A stretch of 23,750 nucleotides of DNA, taken from contig MSJI02000893.1 of the NCBI GenBank assembly GCA_001931905.2, positions 1 through 23,750 of the forward strand, given 5' to 3'. Shown here in pieces: positions 9,982 through 20,478 of the stretch. Made by a program: the position numbers and the translations under genes. The notes below the pieces were generated by a model. The model searched no databases, was not told the origin of the DNA, and was given only the letters and a program-made list of their open reading frames with translations. This DNA is from Cladosporium sp. IMV 00045 (Eukaryota > Ascomycota > Dothideomycetes > Cladosporiales > Cladosporiaceae). How positions within the stretch are numbered: the first letter of the stretch is position 1; each line of letters begins with the position of its first letter.

Positions 9982-11999
9982 ATGCCCGAAGCAGAAGCAC
10001 CGGCAGCCGAAGCCGGCGGTTGGGACGTCTGGTCCATTGGAAAGAACATTGCCATCTTCGTTGGTATTCAGCTCGCCGTCAAACAATTCACCGGCGGCGG
10101 TGGTCAGAAGGCCGCCCCTGCTACTCCCGACACCGCATCGCCTGGCGGCTCAGACCCGGCCGCATGGAGCCATATCCCAGTCAACGTCGCTCCCTTATGG
10201 CCCGCAGACCAAAATGTCGATGTCAGCCTATACGTCTCTGAGAGCGTCGTCCTGCCGCCGCTTGGGGCCATGCCGTCCGGCAGCTTGATTCTGGAAGAGA
10301 AGGACTTTTCGTTCGGGGGCAAGGACACGCGCGAGATCACCACGAGCATCTCTGTGCCCAAGGTCGTTCAGAACAATGGTACTCTCTGGGCACACATCTT
10401 CGTTGGCAAGACTGGTGCGGAGCTCGACCCGGCCTCGCCCAGCTACGATCCATCCTCGGCATACAGGATGCTGAGGCCTCTGACACAGTATCTGGCCAAG
10501 AAGAAGGTTGTCAAGACCCGCAACCTCTTGGAGTCGAAGGATGAGGCTGAAGCTGAAGAGGAGGAGGTCGAGACCGAAGCTTCTATTGCGTCGTACTACC
10601 ACTCCAACTTCACCTTATCATTTGTCGGCAATGCTGGCCCTACGAACTACGCAGGCCTGCACCCCGCGACCAGGCAGTTCTACACGCTGGAAGCGACCGG
10701 TGCTCGTGATGAGAGCGGCAAAAACGGATGGTTCTACCCGGTCCTCTACCACAACACTTTCTGGCAAATGAAGAAGGACATGGTCGAGCTCAACAGCACC
10801 ATCCCCTACGAGACTCTTGACATGAACGTGCGCGTCTCGACCCTGGCACACTGGCAATTCAGCGTCATGGCCTCCATGGACGAGGGAATGAAAGAGACAG
10901 CTCGCAAAGCCGCGAGGGGCGAATCCTCCCCCGGTGGCGGTGACGGCAGTGAGATGGAGATGATCAAGGAAGTCATGCTCGACTCAAACATGTACCTGCT
11001 CGGCACCACTGTCGTCGTCAGCATCCTGCACATGATCTTCGAGCTTCTCGCTTTCAAGAGCGACGTAGGCCACTGGCGCAAGAAGAAGGACAACGTCGGC
11101 GTCTCTGTCCGCACCATCCTCAGCAACGTCTTCATGCAACTCGTCATCTTCCTCTACCTGTTGGACAATAACGAAAACACCTCCTGGATGATCCTCTTCG
11201 GCCAGGGCATGGGCATCGCCGTTGAAGCCTGGAAGATCACCAAGACCGCCAATGTGCGCGTCCGCGAGCCCGGTACTGACTCAATCTTCCACGGATACCT
11301 ACCCTACGTCGTCGTCCTGGAGGACAAGCACAAGCTCTCCGAGACTGAGGAGAAGACGGAGGAGTACGACAAGATCGCCTTCAAGTACATGGGCATCGTC
11401 GCCGTTCCGCTCCTCCTCGCATACGCCGCTTACTCGCTGATGTATGAGACGCACAAGAGCTGGTACAGCTTCATCATCGCCACGTTGGTCGGTTCCGTCT
11501 ACGCTTACGGTTTCCTCATGATGGTGAGTCAAACCCCAAATCCCAACCTTCCAATTCCCAAAATCCCGACTAACAACTCCCCCAGATCCCCAGCCTGTAC
11601 ATCAACTACCGCCTCAAATCCGTCGCGCACATGCCCGGCCGCGCCATGGCGTACAAGTTCCTCAACACCTTCATCGACGACCTCTTCGCCTTCACGATCA
11701 AAATGCCCGTGTTGCACCGCCTCGCCACCCTGCGCGACGACGTCATCTTCTTCGTCTACATCTACCAAACCTGGGCGTACAAGGTCGACAAGACGCGCGT
11801 GAACGAGTTCGGGCAGGGGGGCGACGATGAGCCGGTCGAGGAGAAGGTTGCGGGGAAGCCGCTTGCTGCTGCGCCGGATGCGAAGGTTGGCGAGGAGGAG
11901 GCTTTGAAGGAGGCTAGGAAGGCGGAGAAGATGGTCGATGAGGTTGTTGGTGCGTCGGGCAGTCAGAAGGGGAGTGCGAAGCAGAGGAGGAGGGGTTAG
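9982..11999 (+). CDS. CLPTM1-family multispanning membrane protein
   Basis: Exon 1 is 9982-11523, the intron 11524-11585 (GTGAGT donor, CCCAG acceptor) and exon 2 11586-11999, giving 651 aa. The ATG has A at -3. After a short N-terminus, a hydrophobic stretch (IGKNIAIFVGIQLAVKQF) precedes a large, probably luminal, domain with family-typical sequence such as YESVVLPP-like SESVVLPPLGAM, FYPVLYHNTFWQM and YETLDMNVRVSTL. The membrane block starts near residue 336 with NMYLLGTTVVVSILHMIFE and continues through YMGIVAVPLLLAYAAYSLMY and the exon junction GFLMM/IPSLYINYRLKSVAHM. The conserved FLNTFIDDLFAFTIKMP and RDDVIFFVYIYQTWAY follow, and the tail is acidic then basic. Mammalian relatives act in the ER: CLPTM1 traps GABA-A receptors and CLPTM1L scrambles a GPI precursor lipid. 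The fungal role is not settled. The intron has no in-frame stop, so retention would give a different, low-complexity C-terminus. Confidence 0.95.
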
Positions 12000-12393
12000 T
12001 GGGGCGTCGTGTTGTGTTGTGTGGCGTTTGAAGGGAGGGCTGGGCGAGGTGTCATGGGGAGTTGGGGAGAATGAGAGCTACCTAAAAAAAAATCTCGATA
12101 GGAGACATATCTATACTATGTATGGAACATCATCCGAATTCAAAGTATGCTTCAAAGTCGATGTCTCCTGGGCCCGTCCTTGAATAACCATGACGATGAA
12201 AGGAGCCGGGATGCACTCTCATTCTCGGGATCACCACGGGAAGAAATTATTTGACACAATCGGCATACAATACAATGCAATCTAGGGTATCTCATCTAAA
12301 CAATCACAAACCAAGTCCCAAAAAGAAAAAGAAAGAACAGCTCTTCCCAAACCCTCCCTTCATCCCCCAGGGACTGACCATTAAATTACCTTA
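12000..12393. other. Convergent intergenic region
   Basis: This 394-bp stretch lies between the stop codons of the CLPTM1-family gene and the MFS gene and must hold both 3' ends. It has A-rich runs near 12085 and 12320 that could serve polyadenylation. No gene is visible. Confidence 0.6.
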
Positions 12394-14073
12394 TTACTCG
12401 CTCGGCCACTTCCCCTCCACAGCAACCTGCCACTCATGCCCCCACACCGCCGTCGCCCACGTCCCCAGAGTAGCAACCACAAGAAAAGCAGCAGAAATCG
12501 TGCTAAACCAACCCACGCCGATTTTCTCAATGACAGGCAAGCAAGCCGCCGAACCGCCCGCGGCGAACAGGTAGCGCACGACATAGTTGCCCGCTACGAC
12601 TTCGGAGGATTGCTTTTTCATCACATCCTAGAAGTCATTCTCCGTCAGCGAATCCGTCCGTTTTTGGGTGGAGGGATGAATGCACAGCGAGAAACTCACA
12701 AGACAATAAGTGTTCAAACTCGGAAAACAGAACAGCTGCGCCACGCCCTGCACGAACATGACAATCACCGGTAACGGCACGCCCCCGACCTCTTTCTCAA
12801 TCGACCACCCGTAAAGCAGCATGCAAGCCGGTATCACGACGCCCATAGCCCCAAGGCAGCTGCGCAAGCGGTCCTCCGGCACGCGCACGCCGTTCCTCTT
12901 CCGGATCCACTTCTTCACCACGTAGTCTGCCCAGCGGCCGCCGAAGAAGGTTCCGAAGAGGTACCCGCAGCCGGGCGCGATGTAGAAGAGGCCTGATTGC
13001 AGGGGGGTCGTGAGCTCGAAGCGCGGGTTGAGCACGTACCGGATGGGGGTGAGCAGGGAGTACATGTTCCAGACGAGCGCGGAGGAGGCCACGCCCGCCA
13101 CCGCAAGGTTGGGGTAGCGGAACAGCAGCAGCACGCGCAGGGGGTTGGTCCAGGACCAGAGTTTGCGCGCTTGCTGGGAGCGCGTCAGGCCGACGAGGTC
13201 CGCTTTGCGTGCGCGGTGGATTGTTTCCGGGATGAGGAAGAAGACTGCCACGGTTGCGGCGCCGGCGAGGGCGGTTTGCAGCCAGAAAATGTCGCGCCAG
13301 GTCACGTACGTGACCATTATGCCTGCTACCAGAGGCCCGAGGGCGGGGCCGATGAGAGTCCCTGAAAGGAAGAAGCCGTAGGCGGTGCCGCGCTCGATTG
13401 GCCGGTAGATGTCTCCTATCACTGTTCCGCCGATGATGAGGAAGGCTGTTCCTTGGAAAGCCGTCAGCATGCGCATGACGAAGTAGCAGGCCAGGTTGGG
13501 CGAGAGGGCGGAGCCGGCGCTGAAAGCCGTGAAGGTCACGGAGGCGATTATCAGGGGCCAGCGGCGGCCGTAGATGGAGCCGAGGGGGCCGTAGAGGAGG
13601 GGCGAGAGGCCCATGAAGAGGAGGTAGAGGGCGTTTGAGATGCCGAAGATGGTGCCGGTGGTGTTGAAGGTGGCGACTACTTCGGGGGAGGCTGAGAGGA
13701 TGCTGGTGGATGAGATGGGGGCGAGGAAGGAGCAGAAGCTCAGCACGCAGACGATGATTATCTTGCGGCTGTTGGGGAATTTGTCGTAGATCTCGTCGCC
13801 TTCTTCGTAGTGTTCGTCGTTGTTGGCGCCGGGGGCGTCGTGGGTTGAGACGTGGGATCGGACGTGCTCCAGTTTGGTCCGTTGACTCTCGGTGTCGGCA
13901 ATGCTGGTGTTTCTGGTCCTGGTTTGGCGTTCGATGTCTGGTTCTTCGTGGGATTCATGGCTGCGGATCCTGGTGACGGGAGTTTGTTCGGGGAATGTGT
14001 CCCTCTCTGTGACATGGTCGTACTCTGCTCCAGTGAGGACTGGCACTTCTTTTGGTGGCTTTTCACTGCTCAT
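12394..14073 (-). CDS. MFS drug:H+ antiporter (DHA1-like)
   Basis: Exon 1 is 14073-12700, the intron 12699-12628 (GTGAGT donor, TAG acceptor) and exon 2 12627-12394, giving 535 aa. The exon joint reads LNTYCL/DVMKKQSSE. A charged, probably cytosolic tail of about 98 residues precedes 12 expected membrane spans, starting at RKIIIVCVLSFCSFLAP. The loop 2-3 motif is LYGPLGSIYGRRW. The span 5 antiporter motif (motif C) is GTLIGPALGPLVAG, which points to proton antiport and efflux. The overall pattern resembles yeast Aqr1/Qdr/Tpo-type exporters, but I cannot name the substrate. Failure to splice would end the protein 23 codons into the intron and remove the last spans. No biosynthetic cluster genes are adjacent, so a link to a secondary metabolite is not indicated. 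Confidence 0.92.
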
Positions 14074-15269
14074 GTTGAACGATTGTAGGTCATTGGGTGT
14101 TCCATAGGTTGGTGAAAGTAGTGACAGTCCGATGTTGGAAGAAGCCCAGGTAGAATGAATGTCGGGTATGTTGCTTTCTCAATGGGAAGGTAACATATAC
14201 TTTTCTTTTTCCTGTAAAGAGAACGTAGGATTCACAGAGAGGACTACATGTATTATTTCCAGGGAAAAAGAAAGAAACGAAACCGGAGTATGACTGTCCG
14301 CTATCCGCTATGCGTCAAACTTACCGACTAACCACGACTTAGAATGCAACATCATTGTCCGACCGCCTAGATCCTCAAGGTCATACCGCAGAATCTGGCG
14401 AATGTCGTTGGAGCATTGCCCAGACGGCGTCTGATAGCGAACGGGTAAGGCGCGCCGAAATCGGTGGGACGCGGAAAAATTGCAGGGATGGAGTCGATTG
14501 TGTTGGGGACGTCGCTGGGACTTTACTCCGATCTGATATTATAGAAGAAGAAAGACCACTTTCTCTTGTTGTTGTGTCTCTTCTCGATCCATCTTCGGGA
14601 CGGTCAGCTATCTGTGATTCCAGTGAAGTTCATCGAGACCAACTGTCCAGGAAACTGATCATGCATGGGAGGCTAGATTATGTCACCGTTCTCTTAATAA
14701 GCCTGCGTATACACGTTGCATCAATCAAGCTCCGTGTGAGAGATGGCAAAGGAGCCTTGGATTGCAATATAATAACAAGGAAGGAGCGGTAAAGTGATCT
14801 ATAGCAGAGATGCAAATTTCAACCTACTGCGAACTCTCAGAACCCGATGTTAATGAGCATCGAGAGTTATTATTGTTATATCAAACAGCCTGTCAGCTTG
14901 CCCTCATTCTTTTCCCCAGAACAGTTACTTAGTACCGATTCCTTTTTATCTAATCGATACTAGTCTCTGCCCGGCCGAGGCAGGCATTCCATTCGCCGAC
15001 TCTCACATGTCTTGCAGTTTGCCGAGCGTCATGAGCTGCTAGGGCTGTCCTTTACTCCTCACGCGACTCTACTACCACCACCATCTCTTCTTCTTAATAA
15101 TGTATCGTCTCTCAGGATGAGACTTACCTGCATTTCTGTCCTTGAGCACTGCAATATTGTCTAGCCATTTCTATTTTTCCATTTCTTGATCGTCTATTTC
15201 ATCGCCCAATCTACCTGCGTTCTCTTTTCCATCGTCGCAATTCCTACAGTAGCTTGTCAGCCACCCACC
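14074..15269. other. Divergent promoter region between MFS and Atg37-like genes
   Basis: This 1.2-kb stretch separates two divergent starts. A TTATCTAATCGATAC element at 14947-14961 contains a minus-strand AGATAA. Pyrimidine-rich sequence at about 15060-15260 looks like the leader of the Atg37-like gene. An open stretch at 14355-14792 lacks an ATG at its start and has no family signature. No gene is called. Confidence 0.5.
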
Positions 15270-16445
15270 ATGGCAGACTCAGTGGGTAAGCTACCTACCC
15301 AATATCCACCAAACACCTCACAAACACACCAATAAAGACCCACTAACAACTCCCAGACCGAGTCTTCGGCCATGCCCTCAACACCGTCAACAAAATCCGG
15401 CCCGGCTCGCAAAAGCCGCCCTCAACCGACCGCCTGACCCTCTACGGCCTCTACAAACAATCGATGGAAGGCGACGTTCTCGCCATCGCCGACCGCCCTT
15501 CCCCCACCAACCAACCCAGCAGAACCACCGCCGAGCAGCTGCGCAAAGAGCAAGAAAAATGGGACGCCTGGCGCGGCAACCAGGGCCTGTCCCGCACAGA
15601 GGCCAAGCGCCGCTACATCGAGAAGCTGATTGCCACGATGCACAAGTACGCTTCGCAGACGGATGAGGCGAGGCAGTTGGTTGAGGAGCTCGAGTTCGTC
15701 TGGGATCAGATCAAGAGTAACTCCCAACACAGCGGGTCGAGCGAGCACTCATCCCCTCTGCAGAACTTGGAGCGCAGCGGCTACGTGCAAAGCGAGCGCT
15801 CCGGCGACGTGCAGGCTATGGTGTCGAGCTCTGCCGCCGCTCTGGAAAACGCCACTGGCGCCGGCGCGGATAGGCCGTTGAGGATCTTGTCGCCGGTCTC
15901 GCAGGCGGATGAAGAGGAGGCGTTGCAAGAAGAGCAGGAGGAGGAGGAGTTCGTCGACGCGCCTGTTTCGCAGGTCGATCCTGCGGATTTGAACATGCCC
16001 GAGGATGGGGAGGAGGGAGGCACGCAGGACCCTCGAGCACCGTTGGGCGAGTTGCCGTTCAACCGGCGTGTGCAAGCGGCGGCAGGGACCGGGCGATGCA
16101 CGCTGGCGAAAACGCGTGGAGAACGGCCTTTTCAAACTCACGACCGAAGTGGCCGCTCTGCGCGAACAGCTGGAGAACCACCGTTTCGTCAAGAACCAGC
16201 GGCGCAAGAGTTTCTTCAACTGGGTCCTGCGCCTTGGCTGGTGGGTGGTTTCTTTCGTGCTGGCGGACGCGGCGCTCCTGTGGATCGTCATCTTGTACAT
16301 GCGCAAGAAGCAGGATCGCCGGCTTGAGGGTGCCGTGCGCGTGCTGCTCGGAGATGCTGTGGCGCAGGTGCAGAGGGTGGCGTCGGATGTGAAGATGCCT
16401 GCTTTGCCGACGATTAAGGGGTTGAAGGGGAAGAAAAATGGTTGA
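15270..16445 (+). CDS. ATG37: Acyl-CoA-binding, tail-anchored protein of the Atg37/ACBD5 type
   Basis: Exon 1 is 15270-15285 (MADSV plus one base; start context ACCATGG) and the intron 15286-15356 (GTAAGC donor, CTAAC branch, CAG acceptor). Residues 6-100 are an ACBP domain: FGHALNTVNKIRP, LYGLYKQSMEGDV, EKWDAWRGNQGLSRTEAKRRYI. Next come an acidic linker with EFVDAPV at residues 203-209, a heptad-like stretch (LTTEVAALREQLENHRFV) and one membrane span near the C-terminus (LGWWVVSFVLADAALLWIVI) followed by RKK. That architecture fits peroxisomal membrane Atg37/ACBD5, which bind long-chain acyl-CoA and act in pexophagy and organelle contacts. The linker and tail are in different frames. A second intron at 15974-16085 (112 nt, weak GTCGAT donor, GGCAG acceptor) restores the frame and gives 330 aa. 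A one-base insertion or sequence error would also explain it. Confidence 0.85.
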
Positions 16446-17868
16446 TGAGATATGTTCAATGGACGTGAGACATGTGGATGTCGGACTCTGGACGTCCAAA
16501 ATGAGAATCAACGCAACCCGGTGCACGTCGCAGATATCTGCCGCGAGCGAGAAACCAATCCCTCCGTATCCAACGAGAAAGCGGACGCGATACGCCTTTG
16601 CGGTTCAACAGCTGTGAGCGATGAGCGATCTCTCGGAATCTCGAAGCCCGAGGATGCCAACAAGCACGCAACGACTCTATGCCTCAGGGCCAAGGACGAC
16701 TGACCAAATAACGACCAGCTACACACTCACCATGATCAATGGGTTTCAGACAGGCCTCTTCAAGATCAAGTCACAGAGTACCTGACGCAGCCTGATTCGC
16801 CCTGGAGAGTATTGAATACTCACTCGAACCAAGCCGTGTCGGTGTCAAACCCCGAATGCAATATTTTCGGACGAGGCTGCACTTGACACACGATTTGATA
16901 CTACAACATCTACGTGCGCTTTTCTGATGCAGCCATATAACCCTCCTGGTTCTTTGGCATCAAAGACTGCAAGAGGCAGCGACAAATCTATCTCTGATGT
17001 TCGGTATCAAGAAAAAATCCGGGTGGAATCAATGGCAACACAATGGACGTTGCAGGTGAAGGGTTTTGCACAAGGGGTAGAGAAAACTGCGACCAGGAGT
17101 AGGTAATCCAGTCATCTCGAAAACGCAGTCGAGAAGAGGGAGGCATCCTTGATAACATGGACTCGAAAGAGAGAGCTAGAGGAACGGAGGAGATTCATTA
17201 TGTCAGGAAAGCCATGTGCATATGTACAGTAAGGTGTCATGCAAACGCATGTAATATGCGTACCATGTATGTATGTAAGGCACCGATGTGGTTGGACATC
17301 CGGCGAAGGAGCCTCATCAAAGTACTGTCAAGACCAAAAAGGTTATTTACACGTCTCGTTCCTCATATCTTTGCGCAATAGACATTTAGAGAAACGACGG
17401 CCCTTCTCGTTCAATTCGTTAAACTCGCTAGTAATACTCTGCCTTGCAGACGTGATGAGGTACGCGGCAGACTATTGTTCACGGTCACGCGGCCTCACAA
17501 TAGCGAGCCAAGAGAGTGAGGTATACCTCAATAGAAGACGATTATGCCGGCTAGAAGGCAAAGAAAGCAGGCAACAGGCGAAAGTGTATGTCGAGGGCGA
17601 CGTAAACGCCCAGCCACAGCCACGGCGACAAATCCATGCAATGGCTTGATGGCGTCGTCGTCGTGTGCCGTCGTCGTCAACCCCAGAGTGCAGCGCAGAC
17701 CCTTGAACTCTCCACTCTCCTCTCGGTTGATCGTCCCGCGGCGTTACCACATGCTCCATTACGCTCCAGACCCAGCAATAACAACATCCCTCCAAGGCAG
17801 CCACGCTCTTCCACCAGGCTGTCAAATACTAGATACTTACCGACTCGACTCGGTCTTCAGCAGCAACA
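16446..17868. other. Intergenic region, no supported gene
   Basis: This 1.4-kb stretch holds the 3' flank of the Atg37-like gene and the promoter and leader of the VHS-GAT gene. Small open frames, including one at 17239-17649, show no family signature or splice support. An ATG at 17750 opens a frame that overlaps the VHS-GAT start, so it is a possible upstream ORF if included in the transcript. Confidence 0.5.
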
Positions 17869-19611
17869 ATGAAGCGCTTCACGGGTTTCCTCAACCGCAC
17901 CAAAAGTGAGCAACATCATCTCCTCCGACACCGCCGTCTCCACCACAACTAACAAACCCCCCCACTCGCAGGCAGCGGTTCAGGAAATGACTTCCTCGCA
18001 GAGAGTTCTGCTCCCGTAGACTCACCCGAAGCAAACGCATCTCGCAGCATCCGCCTCTTCTGCGAGTCTGCCAACGACAGCAATCGCGACGAGGAAGTCC
18101 TCCACCTCCCCGTCATCGTCGAAGCCGCCGAATCCTCGCCCACCGCCGCCCAGGCCGCCGCCCAGCAGATCAAACGCTACCTCGGTCGCGACTATGCCAC
18201 GAAACCCTCCGTCCAATACAATGCCATCATGCTCGTGCGCATCCTCTCGGACAACCCTGGTCCCACGTTCACGCGCTGCTTCGACCAGAGCTTCGTCAAG
18301 ACGGTCAAAGAGCTGTTGAGGAATTGCAAGGATGGAGGCACACAGCAGATCTTGAGGGAGGCGCTGGATTCCATGGAGGTCAACAAGTCTCACGATCAGG
18401 GCGTGCAAGGCTTGATCTCGATGTGGAGGAAAGAGAAGGGCGCGCAGGGATCGTTGAACAATAACCAACATCACCGAGGCAGTCGAGGACCAGGTGGATA
18501 CCAGCCTCGCGGCATGATGGGAGACCCTTACAACAACGAGCGTGTCTTCCAGCGTAACCAGCTGCCTCCAGCGCACGAGCTCGCCAGTCGGATTGAGGAG
18601 GCGCGCAACACGGCTAAGATCCTCCTGCAGCTGATCCAACAATCATCGACCGCCGAGCTCGTATCTAATGGGCTGGCGAGGGAGTTCAGCGAAAGGTGCC
18701 AGCAGGCGCAGAAGAGCATGCAAGTCTACATCAACTGCGACTCGCCTCCACCGGACGACGACACGATGTTGACGCTCATCGAGACGAACGAGCAGCTCAG
18801 TCTCGCCAGCAGCCGGTACCAGCGCGCGATTTTGACGGCACGCAAGCAGCTCGGCGCGAACACTTCTGGCTCTTCAACTCCACAAGCGATGAATGACGGC
18901 TCTGGCGCTTTCACCAGCCCTCCCGCACCAGGCCAGGCAGAGAGCCTGTTCAAACCGGCCTCAACGCCGTCGCAATCCAACGGCGAATCCCCAGTATCAC
19001 CCATAGCGCTACAGCATTCCCACACGAACGGATCATCCCAAACCGCAAACGCCTACCAAGCCCCTCCCGGTCCTCCACCACCGCAAAACAACATTAGCAG
19101 GCACAACTACGCCCCGTCCAATGCCTCATCCCTCTACGCGCCCTCCCCACAAACCCATCACCCTCCCCCTCCTCCTCCCCAAGAAACCAGCAACCCCTTC
19201 ATCGACCCCGTCGAACACTCCTCCAACCCCGCACCGCTCTCCATGGCCCCCGAGCCTTCCTACACCCACCATAGCACCAACTCCTATACTCCCTCCACCG
19301 ACACCGACAAACCCGCGTCCCCTCCCCGTCCAGGCATCGGCCCCTACCACAACTCCGGCATCACGCCGTCTTACATCGGCCGCCAGGCCAGCGCGGTGGA
19401 CGGTCTGACCATGCATGGCGCGGGAGCGAGGGATCCGGTCGAGATTGATGGGTATAGCACGGTTGGGAGGAGTGGGTGGCAGCAGCAGGGAGGGAGAGGG
19501 TATGATGTCAGTCCTGTCGAGGAGAGGAGTGGGGGTGAGAGGACGCTGGGGAATAGGAGGGTGAGTAGGGTGGATGTTGCTGGGACGGGGGGGTTGAGGG
19601 ATGCGAGGTGA
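17869..19611 (+). CDS. LSB5: Lsb5-like VHS-GAT endocytic adaptor
   Basis: Exon 1 is 17869-17905 (MKRFTGFLNRTK plus one base), the intron 17906-17971 (GTGAGC donor, CTAAC branch, GCAG acceptor) and exon 2 17972-19611, giving 558 aa. Residues of about 40-150 form a VHS-like helical domain (QYNAIMLVRILSDNPG, FVKTVKELLRNC, LISMWRKEK). Residues of about 208-300 form a GAT domain (LASRIEEARNTAKILLQLI, MLTLIETNEQLSLASSRYQ). The C-terminal half is disordered and rich in Pro, Ser, Thr and Asn, with polyproline runs (PPGPPPP, HHPPPPPP) that could bind SH3 domains. It also has NPFID at residues 420-424, matching the NPFxD signal bound by Sla1. Yeast Lsb5 has the same VHS-GAT-NPF order, interacts with Sla1, Las17 and ubiquitin, and links actin patches to membrane traffic. 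This protein is longer than yeast Lsb5 (about 350 aa), mainly through the tail. A GGA/Tom1-type adaptor is the alternative, but no ear domain is seen. Confidence 0.86.
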
Positions 19612-20474
19612 TTGGACCCCATGGATTGGGAGTGTTTCCTATGTTCTTTGGTGGGAAGATGTGTGGGTTTTGTCTTTTGCTCCGGGCCTTTTCGTTTTAT
19701 CTGACCTGCCTTGTGTATTTAGAGGCGATGATATCCAACTCCTTTCGTTTGTGCTTCGTGTTTATTATACTTGTTTCTTTTCTCGAGACATTCGGCTTCA
19801 TGCAGCACTTTGGGGTTTTGGCATATCTGGGCTACATTCTCACATTCGTAAACTCTTTTCTACCACATGTATACTCGAGGCATGCAAAGTGAGAGGCTCT
19901 TTCACATGCGTTCACATGCGTCCAAATAACATCAGTGCAACACCGAGGAGTACTCTTGGCAGACGTCATGGCCAGTGCACGTGGGCTGAGCCTCATCTCT
20001 TACATGTAGGCGATGGACGAAAAGCAAGAAAATGAGAGAGGGCAAAGTCTCCAGAAACTGGGAGAGTGGAGGGGCGGATGATTTGGGGCGCACAAGCGGT
20101 GGCGGGCATCACTACAGATAACTGGTGCGAGGATCAATTCCAACAGGACGGTGGATGGGGTTCCTCAGGCCTCAATCTCCCTCGCTCGCTCGCGTGACAC
20201 ATTTCCCGTGGTATCTGTTCTTCTTTGTGCAGATGCAACGTATGATCCTGCCCAAGAACAGCAACAATATCACTTTTTGGTTGCTGCCTACTGTTGATCA
20301 AATTATCTTGCGTCCTCGTCACATTGGTGCGTTTTGGTGATCGTCCACTTTGGCTCTGACCCTGCTTTCGTCCCGGACCTCACCCAACATCCACCCCTGG
20401 CCGTCTCTCAAACTCTTGCAGCCTACAGCACTTGTCAAAAAACGACTTGATTGCAGATCTGCTGTTTGCATGCC
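19612..20474. other. Intergenic region and choline kinase leader
   Basis: It contains the 3' flank of the VHS-GAT gene and the promoter of the choline kinase gene. TTCACATGCG is repeated exactly in tandem at 19901-19920, and a CACGTG box lies at 19978-19983. Two upstream ORFs near the downstream end are listed separately. No other gene is visible. Confidence 0.55.
20233..20340 (+). promoter_or_regulatory. Possible 35-codon upstream ORF of choline kinase
   Basis: An ATG at 20233 opens a 35-codon frame ending at TGA 20338-20340, 134 bp before the choline kinase ATG. It starts MQRMILPKNS. Whether it is transcribed depends on the transcription start, which the sequence does not show. Confidence 0.25.
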
Positions 20475-20478
20475 ATGA
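20470..20478 (+). promoter_or_regulatory. Minimal upstream ORF overlapping the choline kinase start
   Basis: ATGCCATGA encodes Met-Pro-stop, and its stop codon overlaps the main ATG at 20475. The upstream ATG has T at -3 (weak), whereas the main ATG has G at -3 (good). Leaky scanning or reinitiation could set the output of the main frame. The overlap is seen directly; the effect is inferred. Confidence 0.4.

Noticed and set aside
14355..14792. 145-codon plus-strand frame
   Set aside because: It has no ATG at its start, no family signature and no splice support, and lies in a divergent promoter region.
16068..16085. Very short intron (16-18 nt) to explain the Atg37-like frame change
   Set aside because: It is far below the size at which fungal introns are spliced.
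17239..17649. 136-codon plus-strand frame
   Set aside because: Mixed composition, no recognised domain, and no neighbouring exons.
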